Below are positions 12,749-22,833 of a DNA stretch of 64,000 bases, one piece after another. Below the pieces are notes generated by a model that ran no database searches, had not been told where the DNA came from, and worked only from the letters and a program-made list of their open reading frames with translations. How positions within the stretch are numbered: position 1 is the first letter of the stretch; the number at the start of each line of letters is the position of its first letter. The stretch is from the NCBI RefSeq assembly GCF_901709675.1, contig NC_051100.1, forward strand, positions 12,258,286 to 12,322,285. The letters run 5' to 3'. This DNA comes from Syngnathus acus. Taxonomy: Eukaryota > Chordata > Actinopteri > Syngnathiformes > Syngnathidae. The translations under genes were made by a program, and so were the position numbers.

Positions 12749-13059
12749 CAGTGGTCCCCAACCACTGGGCCGCGGAATAATCGTGTGGCCACTGCGGGTT
12801 AAATACCCTGCATTCGAAATCAATTTTTCTCTTCCCCAACCTTTTTGCCATTATGCCGTTCTTTCACGTTCTATGACTGGGGTATGGGTGGCCATAAGGG
12901 TAAAAACGTGCTGGGGCAAAGTCAAGTTGTAGTAGCATTTTTCCCCCGTCTCTGATATTGTTTAGCATTTTTTTTCCGTCTCTGGTATTGTTCAGGGGGC
13001 CAGGTCTAATGTGGAGGGGGGCTGTATACGGCCCGCGGACCGTAGTTTGGGGACCCCTG
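12749..13059. mobile_element. hAT-like MITE
   Basis: Left end CAGTGGTCCCCAACCACTGG and right end GTAGTTTGGGGACCCCTG are terminal inverted repeats, and the match extends outward into GGGCAG/CTGCCC. About 310 bp. No convincing 8-bp duplication remains. Confidence 0.65.
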
Positions 13060-13469
13060 CCCTAGAACATGTGAATACATTTTTTGTCAGTGGCGGGCCG
13101 TGCATTTCACACCTAGGCCTTCAGTAGTGCTCTGTCTGAATCAATCCAACCCTCAATAACTATTTTATGGCTATAAAACTTCTACTGCAGTTACTGCTGT
13201 GATACACATAAAAAAGCATAAAAAATAACCTGAAAAATTACAATATTACTTAGGAATATAGCCACATTTTACTCACCAAAAATCCTGATTATTTGTACAC
13301 AAAATCCATCCTCCTTTCCTTCCTCAAGAAGATTTTAATTACCGTATTTTTTTCATAGTTTGGGTGGGGGGGGGCGACTTACACTGAGGAGCGACTTATA
13401 TGTGAATTTTTTCATATATTTTCAAAAAAAAAAAAGAAAGTGGAACCGCGATGTAGGAAAGTGAAGAAA

Positions 13470-14690
13470 TGGGGTCGAAATACAAAAAGTCCTGCCTAGC
13501 TACAAAAACAGATATGCTCGAACTTCATTGAATAAAGTACATAAGCAGAAAAGTATATTCACATATTAAATCAATAAAAGAAATATTTTAAGCATATAAT
13601 TATACCTACACACCAAATCAATAAAGAAGACATAACTAGACATTTTTAATAGGTGGTAATGACAAAGGTTTTTATAACTTTATGATCTGATATATATTTC
13701 TGAGCACTGTGAAATAACAAATGTTTTTTGATATATTGCCTGAATAGCTTAATGACCCTTAAGGAACTGTGTAATGCATGCCTGATGTTTTTTCTCTAAA
13801 TCATGGACACGGCCAGAGTCGTCTTGACCGTTCAGTACTTGATTATATCTTGTGTTTTGACTAAACGTCATATGTCGCCTAAATGCGAGACGCCAGCTTT
13901 TCGATTACTACTGAACGCTCTGCACAGAGGGAAATATTTTACCTAACAAAGAAGAGATACGGTTGGAAGCATGATTAAACTAAGAATGTAATGATGTAAG
14001 CAAAGAGAGTATCAAAAGAACAAACTTTGCATCGTCAGGGAACATTAATAAATTGATGATGTCACAGCCAAAAGCTCACATAATTCCGTACAAAATGACA
14101 AAATTGAAAGAATGACGAATGGATGAGGTGCGACAGTGTAAGAATGGAGCAGAATGTTTACAGGAAGGTAACTTGGAGATAAAACCAGCTGGTGCCAGAG
14201 GGAGACAGCCAAGGACTCGGCCAAAGATGATCACCAAGGCCGAAAGACAGGATGGAAGACGGCGGCCCCCACACACACACCGAATCGTCCAGAACCAGCA
14301 CCCACTCCCATGGAATCAAACTCTACTGCGAACTCGCCCCACCCCAACGACTCATCACCCATCAAACTCGCCCCACACCGGCCTGTGCAACTGAATATAA
14401 GCTGACCAAAGAACCTTGAACGTTGCCTTTTCTGAATGGAGACTTTCTGCTCTTGAAAGGCCCAGCGCTGTATTGTACTTTCCTGAAAACAGAGCTTTCT
14501 TAACAAGAATTGTGATTGAACTCAACCAACCTGTGTAAGTCTAATTTCTGCTTCAGTGTCTTTGCATTTTCCTAAATCTGAAGAAATTAAACGAGCACGC
14601 AGTGAGTAAATTGGATAACAGGTGATTGGCAATGGCTTTTGCCGTGAGGCGCAGATAGCGCGCTCCCTAAATTGTGGACAAAATCCAACA
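13470..14690 (-). mobile_element. Solo LTR-like repeat, copy 1
   Basis: This 1.2-kb unit matches 40,448-41,738 in reverse orientation. Read on the minus strand it starts TGTTGGATTTTGTCC and ends CGACCCCA, the TG...CA form of an LTR. The fragment at 50,958-51,145 starts the same way directly behind a gag-like frame, which supports an LTR identity and this orientation. No coding capacity and no target duplication were found. Confidence 0.5.
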
Positions 14691-14905
14691 AGCAAAGGAT
14701 TACTGTAATTTGAATTTCAAGTGACATCAGCAGCGCGGCGGTTGTTTACATAAAGGACAAAGATTCGATCACGGGATGACAAAGATGACGAAGGGCCCCA
14801 CGTACTACCGGCATCATTAGCGGCTTTGTTTGTAAGTGACACGGAGGACGAAGAGTTTGAAGGATTTAAGGATTTGGAGTGACACAGAAGGTTTGAACAA
14901 CTATT

Positions 14906-15375
14906 ATGGCTTTTACGCACGCCTGGTCCTACTCTACGGAGCTCTCTTTCACCTCCGTGGATGGAAGTCAGGGGCCGGCGCTCGGCCGGGTGGCTGCCCG
15001 GGGACGGTGGATGGGGCTCGGACATGGCTTTTACGCACGCCCGGTCCTACTCCACAGAGCTCTCTTTCACTTCTGTGGATGGAAGTCGGGGACGGCGCTC
15101 GGCCGGGTGGCTGCCCGGGGACGGTGTATGGGGCTCGGACATGGCTTTTATGCATGCCCGGTCCTATTCTACGGAGCTCTCTTTCACCTCCGTGGATGGA
15201 AGTCGGGGGCCGGTGCTCGGCCGGATGGCTGTCCGGGGACGGTGGATGGGGCTCGTACATGGCTTTTACGCACGCCCGGTCCTATTCTATGGAGCTCTCT
15301 TCCACCTCCGTGGCTGGAAGCGCCACCTCCGGGGATGGAAGTCCACGCTGCCACACGCCTGGAAGTCGACGCCGG
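14906..15375. repeat. 118-bp minisatellite, about 4 copies
   Basis: Units start at 14,906, 15,024, 15,141 and 15,259, each beginning ATGGCTTTTACGCACGCC or a close variant, with spacing of 118, 117 and 118 bp. GC-rich and free of stops in several frames, which gives spurious open frames of 103-213 codons. Confidence 0.9.
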
Positions 15376-15389
15376 TGTTTGGGTCCTTG

Positions 15390-15780
15390 TACTTTGTTAA
15401 CGCTACAATATAGTTATATACTAGATCTGTGGAATAACGACGAGGCTGACGTCAGGGCGCGCGCGCGGCGTTGTTGACAAAGGACGAGGAATTTGATCGA
15501 TGGATTGAATGATTTGGAGTGACACAGATGGTTTGATAATATTATTGCTTATATAATAGTTATTTGATATCTAATTTATATATCGTTATATGGGCCTGTG
15601 GAATATTTTGAAGTGCAAGCGACGTCAGCGACGCGCACCCATTGTTGACAAAGGACGATCGATGGATTTAATGAATTGGAGTGACACAGATGGTTTTATA
15701 AACATGTTATTTATGTAATAGTTATTTGAATAACTCTGAATGTTACGTCAGGCCTGTTCTCAGCGCTTCGTTTGAGTTTA
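15390..15780. repeat. Tandem/dispersed repeat of about 190 bp units
   Basis: Two units share a GACGTCAG start, TTGTTGACAAAGGACGA, GGAGTGACACAGATGGTTT and a TTATATATCGTTATATGG end. Related pieces lie at 14,706-14,900, 28,914-28,972 with 29,257-29,335, and 29,768-29,818, so the family is both tandem and dispersed. Confidence 0.65.
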
Positions 15781-15809
15781 TGTCATGTTAGCATACCTAT
15801 CGTTTAGCC

Positions 15810-16679
15810 CAGTGGTCCCCAACCTTTTTTGCACCACGGACCGGTTACGTGTCAGAAATATTTTCGCGGACCGGCCTTTATATGAATAAATATATTTATA
15901 TATTTATTATTTAAATATTTATATATATAAATTGGATGAAATAAAATGATACGACTGGCATAAAAACAAATATAAACCACATAAAAAGAAAACGTTGAAT
16001 TAGTGGGAGCACCGAGCTCTTTTCTCAGAAACGAGCCGTTCCCATCTAGGCGTAATCGGAGACAATGACACCCGAAGTGGTTAAGGTTTGTCTTTAAATG
16101 CAGGATGCTTGGTCTCCATGTGCCGAAGCAGGTTTGAAGGCTTCATTGCCTCGTTAGCTAGCCTTTCGCCACATATGCGGAGTGCACTTGGCGCGTCAGA
16201 GTCACCTGTGGCGATAAATCCATATTTTAAGTAGGACTCCAGAAATGTTCTTTTAAATGCAGCTTTCCTTTTCTTAGAAGTCGTAGCCTCTTCTTCTTCA
16301 GTGTCCTCATTGGACATTTTTCCCTTTCCGAAGAAGCTTTCCAAACTTCTCTGTTTCTTGCTCATTTTTGCTTGCCTCGCGGGCTTGACTGTGGTGACAT
16401 GTCACGTGACCGAGACGAGCGCCCTGTGTCAAGAGTCCTTATTTTTCAGATGCACCGACAGATGTAATTGGGAGAGATTCGCCAAATTTTTTATATTTTT
16501 CAAAATAGATTCTTACTCATTTTTGCTAGCTTTGCGGGCTCGACTGGGGAAACATGTCACGTGACCGGGACGAGCGTCTTAACCTGAATGAATTGATCGT
16601 TCCTGTGCGGCTCCGCGGCCCGGTACCAAGTGACCCACGGACCGGTACCGGTCCGCGGCCCGGTGGTTGGGGACCACTG
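15810..16679 (-). mobile_element. hAT deletion derivative with 8-bp duplication and BED-finger transposase start
   Basis: Terminal inverted repeats CAGTGGTCCCCAACC/GGTTGGGGACCACTG are flanked by perfect GTTTAGCC duplications (15,802-15,809 and 16,680-16,687). The minus-strand frame 16,081-16,365 encodes the start of a transposase ([15 protein letters not shown]) with a BED-type zinc finger (C-x-x-H...H ending [15 protein letters not shown]). The catalytic domain is missing, so it would need a helper. Confidence 0.92.
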
Positions 16680-16817
16680 GTTTAGCCTGTTGTTGCTCGT
16701 TCATGTCTGTTCTTGGTGTTGGATTTTGTCGAATAAATTTCCCCCAAAATGCGACTTATACTCCGGAGCGACTTGTGTTTTTTTTCACGTTATTGTGCAT
16801 TTTATGGCTCATGCGAC

Positions 16818-17806
16818 CGGAAGTAAGATGGCGGCGCGTGCACACGCAGCGGCCTCTCTCTGTCCCGAACGGTGTTTTGTTTTGTCGTTTAATGTGGGTT
16901 TGTCCGACTGTTTTGTGTGTTCGTCTCGTCGTACTGAGTCGTGCTACAAGTACAGCGGGCTGGTTCTGCTCGACATCGACGAAAGCGAGTTTTGTGGCGT
17001 TCTGGACTTTGAAGCGGGGACATTAAAGGCGCTCGGTTTGCTCCGTCCTGAAGCGTCGCCGGACTCGCCTGCTATTCCTCCCCCGGTTGGGAAGCGTCGG
17101 AAGCGGTGTGCGAGGAGGCTGAAGAGGGGCGAGCGCGGGGGCGTCCGGGCCAGGCTGGCGGCCAACCCAGCTCGCCCGGCCGCGCCTTCCATTCTTCTGG
17201 CGGATGTTCGGTCGCTGGACATCAACATGGTTTACATTCGCCTGCTGAGATCTACGAACCGGACGGTGCGTGGCTGCTGTGTGCTCGTGTTCACTGGGAC
17301 CGTCATCATTCCGGACTCTGCTGTGCATCTGGAGCGGCTGGCGTGCTGTCGGGCGGACCAGGCCATTGTACGAGGGGGAAAGTCGCAAGGAGGTGGGATG
17401 TGCGTCTACATCCGTGACGGATGGTGCCGGGACTCTGTGGTGGTATGCGAGCACTGCTCGCCACTGGCGGAGTTCATGATCTCCAGGCTGTTAGGGTCCT
17501 GAACTCTCTCCCCCCTTCTGCGTGGCGTCCTGTACTTTTGCACTTTGTTCTGGCTGTCTGCTGTGCACACTTGCTCCATTTTTGCTCCTCTTATTTATTA
17601 CGTGATTTGCTTATTTATTATTTATTCATCACTCTTATTGTTCATTGTTTGTGCCTTCTTGTTTTTATTTTGCGTTGTTTACTTGTATGTTTATCGTGTA
17701 CTGTGTCTCGTCACCGTGGGATAGGGGAAACGTAATTTCGATTTCTTTGTGTGTCTTGGCATGAAGAGATTGACAATAAAGCAGACTTTGACTTTGACTT
17801 TGATAC
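16818..17806 (+). mobile_element. Internally deleted Rex1/CR1-like LINE
   Basis: Open from about 16,829 to 17,500, it encodes the N-terminal part and the beginning of the endonuclease domain of a fish LINE (LLADVRSLDINMVYIRLLRS, then GGGMCVYIRDGWC). It jumps directly to a 3' end with CAATAAAGCAGACTTTGACT. Endonuclease core and reverse transcriptase are absent, so it could only move in trans. Confidence 0.75.
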
Positions 17807-18536
17807 TTTTAGTCCGAAAAATACGGTACTCTGTTGTGCAGATTATCCGTGCGTTTCAGTTCCATCAAGAAGTCCTTTTCTATTGCCATCGAAGCTAATG
17901 TTGAAAGTCAAGCCTGCCCTGTCGTATTTCTGGCATAAGTTTTAATTCGCTTTATTGCTCGATTAACAATGTCCACCTTTTCTTGAACAGTCCGTCTTGA
18001 AAATGGCTTTGACAGTAAATCTGCAACCAAATATATTTCTTCTCCTCCTTCAGCCATTGTGGATTGACAAAACGGCTATTAAATCAACACAACAATAAAT
18101 TTGCTTGTGCAGCTCGCTACAGATGCAGTTTGCTAGCTCTGGCTAGTACATCCAATCAAAGCATGTGAATACGCTGACGTTTCCGTACGCCTGCTAGAGG
18201 GCCTTGGTGTCGCCAACTCAAAATCTGATTGGTTGAAGCAACAATTTGATTGACATTTATTTTATGCTACAGGGCCCGCAGAACTGATTGTGGAGGCCTC
18301 CAGGCAGATTTCTTTGACCCTGGCAACAAATAGTGGCTGAAATGTGATTGGTTAAATGCTTAAATATGAAAATACACATCTGGAAGCAGCACAACTAACA
18401 ATGAAAGGAAGCGGACAGACCATTTGGAATGATCTAATACGGATGGACAAAATATAACTAACATCAGTCTGTGATTCAGATAATTTTAGGCCAGCAGCGA
18501 AGGCTTTGCAGGCCCTGACGGCCCACAACTCTCATT

Positions 18537-19400
18537 AAGCAACTGCCCTGTCAAAATATTAGAAACACAACTGAATGATAAACATACCATTGACTGAATG
18601 TTTGTAAAATAAATAAATAAAAAGTGTGCCTCACAGTTCCTGTATGTAGTTGCATCCCAGCATGTCGACTTGATTGAAAATTGAGTGTGTGTCAATGCGT
18701 CAATGTCTTTTGGTGCCCTGACAGTGAATGGCGAGGCTTACAATATATTGACCCTAACATTTGTGACCGGTCCATTGTTCATTTTAACCCATTGAAGGGT
18801 CTTACATCCTCATTGTGTTCATGTGTTAAGACATCGTAATAGCTGGACTGGGAAGTTGTTTTTTTAATTAAAAATAGAAACAATGACACAAGCATACAGA
18901 TACAATAAGTCCTTGAAAGAACACAGCAACAACATGATTTTACACAGTGTATTACTTTTACATTTTAGGTTTAGAAAGTTATGAAAAATAAAATAAAATA
19001 CTTGACTTGTGACAACACGAGCAAGCAAATGAAAACATCTTATTGCTTGTTTGCTCTGACAGAGGCCCATCAACAGTTCCAAGCCAGGCTCACAACTCAC
19101 GTTTGTTATCAAGGAAACATTCAAACAGAAGAAATGACACAAATATATTGAGTAAAATAACAACACAATCAAGTCACGTTACCCTCACGCTCACAATGTC
19201 ATCAAAACACAAAATCACATTAAACGTCCTGTTGATAACTATTGAAAACATTTTGTTAAATGTAAATACTTGAAGTTTTATTTCTGGAAAATGTAATTGT
19301 GATTGGAATATTTTGACGAAACTGACAGAAGTAATACTTCTCGTTGTGGCTTTGTGTGTGTTTCGAAGGTGGATGGAAAGCAGGCGGTTTAGGACGTGGC
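18537..19400. other. Region downstream of opn4, no gene recognised
   Basis: Would include the opn4 3' untranslated region. AT-rich with no coding signature; no single polyadenylation site stands out. Confidence 0.4.
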
Positions 19401-22400
19401 TCACCCATAGCCCACCCCGGTGCTGCTGTAGGTGGCCTTGGCGCGGGCAGAGCGTGACCCGCTGCGTCCAATGGGAAGGAAGGGGCTGGACTCGGAGGTA
19501 ATGACGATGCTCGGGATGCGACTTAGCACACTTCTGCTCACGTGAATGTCGGCCACGTCGGTGCTCTGCTGTTGCGCAAAATTTGTAAAATAATGTGAAA
19601 TTCAATTTACCCGCAGTCCATCGTTAGCACCCCTGTTTTGAAGCAGAATTTTAAATGGTGGATAGTCATTCCCGAGTGAGCGTATGTTCAAATGAAATAA
19701 ATGATCCTAGAAAGTGGACGACTGTTGCCTTTGTTGTGCTTTTGATACTCACGTTTGGAATGCCGCTGCGTTCGCTGACGCCAGTCGTGGAAATGTCCAT
19801 GTCAAACGATGCCTGAGCAAAAACAAACAAACATATACACAAGGATCAAGGTCAAAAGTATGCCCCAAAAAAACTAACAATGACATCATCAACAAGCGGC
19901 TGACCCTCTCAAAGATTCCCGAATCGTGATTTTTCATTTTCCCCTTGAAGCTGGACGATGGTTTGAATTCGGAGAATTCTGCCGTGTCCCCGCTGATGTC
20001 GCAGGACACCTGGCGGCTGGCGGGGCGAGAGCTCAGACTGGACTGGTCCGCCTCCGTGTCTGTTAAGCCCTGTCCGGGAAACGGAAAAACGTGCACCATT
20101 TTTGGGTGATTAAAGTGGAAGAATGGATGAAGGTCAGATGAAAAAAAGCAAACTTGAAATGCTTAGGGTGCAGTTGTAAAAGGTATTGGTGAATTTAGTA
20201 AGCTCAGTGTAGGGCCACTGCTTCCCCGCAAAGAGAAGAGCCAGGACCAGATGAGGTGGCTCAGGCATCTGCTCGGGAAGCCTCCTGGGATGCCTGAAGT
20301 GTTGCAGACAGCTTGCCACCACACTTGGGGATGACTGCGGGCACACTGGAGACATTCCGATGTCTCCCCGCTGACTCTGCAATGCTTCGGGACAAATAAA
20401 GGGCGTGATGCGGTGGGCTCACCGATTCGCTGTCGGAGGCAGAGGAGAGGCGGCTCTTGCTGTGTGCTCGTCGGAAGTGTGCGCTGATGTCAGAGCTCTG
20501 GCTAGTGACAGTGGAGCGCCGTGTGGAGACAAAACTGCTGCTGGCCGAACGAAGATCCAGGGGCCGCACACACAGAAGTGTGCCGAGATACGGGATATAC
20601 TTGGCCAACGCCACCCTGAACAACAATGCCGCACAAACGCGTGAATGCTCTGCCCTCGTTATGCGTCTGTATCTGATGCGACTCACACAGTACGCACTTG
20701 ATGAATTCTCCTCACTTTGTTCAAGACTGCCAAGTATAGTTTTAGCTTGACTGTAACTTTCGTTTTCTACATTTATATTGACTTTAGTTGAGATTGGCAC
20801 GGTGGTCAACTGGTTCGCACATCTGCATCACAGTTCAGAGGTGCAGAGTTCCATTCTGGCTTCCCGTGAGGAGTTTCTATGTCCCCCCGTGCCTGTGCTC
20901 TGGTTTCCTCTCACACCCCAAAACTTCCGTGGTAGGCTGGCCGATTGAGTGCTCCAAATTGCCCGACTGCATGTGCCCTGCGATTGGCTGGCGACCGTTT
21001 CAGGGTGTTCCCCCGTGCAGAAAATGGATGGATGGATTTGCAGTTATGGTCCACTTGAGAGTGGGTTTAGTGCAACATGAGTTTCACATGCCACCATAGT
21101 GCCACAATTCAATCAGCAAAGTGACTGGATGGATGGATGGATGGATGGATGGATGGATGGATGGATGGATGGATGGATGGATGGATGGATGGATGGATGG
21201 ATGGATGGATGGATGGATGGATGGATGGATGGATGGATGGATGGACGGGTGGACGGACGGATTTGCAGGTATGGTCCACTTGAGAGTGGGTTTCATGTCA
21301 CCTGAGCTTCAGATGCCACCATAGTGCCACAATTTAATCAGCAAAGTGATGATGACAATGCTTTAAGCCCTTTTTATCCCGCGATGATGTGACTTGCATT
21401 TTGCGTGTGTGTGTGGGGGGGGGGGGGGGGGTGTTCCTATCCAGCCCAGTTAACATTTAGGTCAACTGAGCGGTTGGACTTCACGGGCGGAACACCTGAA
21501 AGTCTTGACGTGATGTTGGGCGACACGTAGGCAGACAGAGTGGTAAGGCGCTGGTCTCTCCAATCAAATATTCACACAAGAACTACCTCGTCGCTACTTT
21601 GCGCACTTCGACTCTCGGGGTGTGGTCAGGAATCTAACCGATGAATGTAGGAGTTTATGCCTGATTCTTTAGTCTTCTACCTGTACTTGGGGTGCGTGAT
21701 GGCGTAGATGATGGGGTTGTGGATGGCCGAGGCCTTGGCGATGACGGCAGGCACAGAGTTCATGTAGGGCGTCAGCATGTCGGCGTACCTTCACAAAAGA
21801 ACAAGGATTGCACGCAGGCCGGCCACCGCTTCGCGCTTCCCCTCTCCGTTTGTATTCTCAATACATGAGCACGGCAGGCTCGGGTGCCAATGCCTTGGTT
21901 TTACCCGGCGAAGGCGGTGAGCGCCACGGTGGAGTACGGCGACCAGGAGACCACGTAGAGCAAAATAACGATCAGTGCGATCTTGGCCATCTTCCACTCG
22001 TTCTGCAGCCGCTGGAAGGACTTGGCTGAGTCACGAGAGGCCACGTGGGTGTGCACCCCGCTGCCGCTCACTTTGCCCACCGCCCTAAAACACACGCACA
22101 CGGTTGACCAAAACATTTCTTCATTCACCCCAAAAAAGAGTTTTAAATGGAATGAAAGTGAATCACTTGTGATAAATATGGAATTGAATCCAATTGTTGA
22201 ACAGCAACTCTATGACAAAATTTGGAGCACCGCTTTGTTGTGCGTAGTAGAGGGAATACATGAGATAAAAAGAGATGGTATTGATAAATCGTTGTGGATA
22301 AAATAAGAGTTCAAAAGGACTGAAAATTCATTTTAATTAAAATTTTATTTGGAGGCACATTTTAAGAACAAATATTGTTGAATGTATTTATATTGGAGGT

Positions 22401-22800
22401 ATCTTTTTGAAATAAATACAATATTAAAAATTATATTAATTTGGGATTTAAAAAAGTGCACATTTGGCCAACTTCTTTGTAATGTGGAAGGAAACCCAGA
22501 GAAAACCCACGCAGGCACGGGCAGAACACGAAAACTCCACACAGGATGGGTGGAGCCGGAATCAAACCCCGCATTTCTGAGGTGTGAGGCCGACGTCCTA
22601 ACCAGTGCTCCGCCATATGTTGTTCTATTTGTTTTTAATCAACAACTGTGGAAAAAGGCCAAACCTGCCAGCCTAAGGATTTTTAGCATTTATAGTGTCA
22701 TGTAGTGCAGGGGTCCCCAAGCCCCGGTCCGCGGACCGGTACCGGTCTGTGCGTCAATTGGTATCGGGCCACGAAGCCGCACAGGAAAATAAATAAATAA

Positions 22801-22833
<33 letters not shown>

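Larger units (their letters stand above)
13342..17826. mobile_element. Interrupted TA-flanked MITE (ACTATAAGTCGC family)
   Basis: Left part 13,342-13,430 and right parts near 16,740-16,817 and 17,808-17,826 (TTAGTCCGAAAAATACGG) match the ends of the intact MITE at 22,834-23,002. TA flanks both ends (13,340-13,341 and 17,827-17,828). About 4.3 kb of other repeats lies between the halves. Confidence 0.65.
13089..18536. mobile_element. Outer hAT-type element split by a nested insertion stack
   Basis: Left end CAGTGGCGGGCCGTGCATTT and a right end reading AGGCCCTGACGGCCCACAACT form loose inverted repeats. The body is split at 13,341 by a CCGTA-type MITE that is itself interrupted by LTR-like, minisatellite, hAT and LINE sequence and resumes after 17,828. 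The outer boundaries are tentative because no target duplication is preserved. Confidence 0.45.

Noticed and set aside
14836-15477. 213-codon open frame with repeated motif
   Set aside because: Produced by the 118-bp minisatellite, which is open in several frames.
16630-17502. 290-codon open frame
   Set aside because: Its beginning is hAT terminus and MITE sequence and its end is a fragment of a LINE; not a host gene.
21084-21324. Open frames encoding Met-Asp-Gly-Trp or His-Pro-Ser-Ile repeats
   Set aside because: Translation of the (GGAT)n microsatellite.
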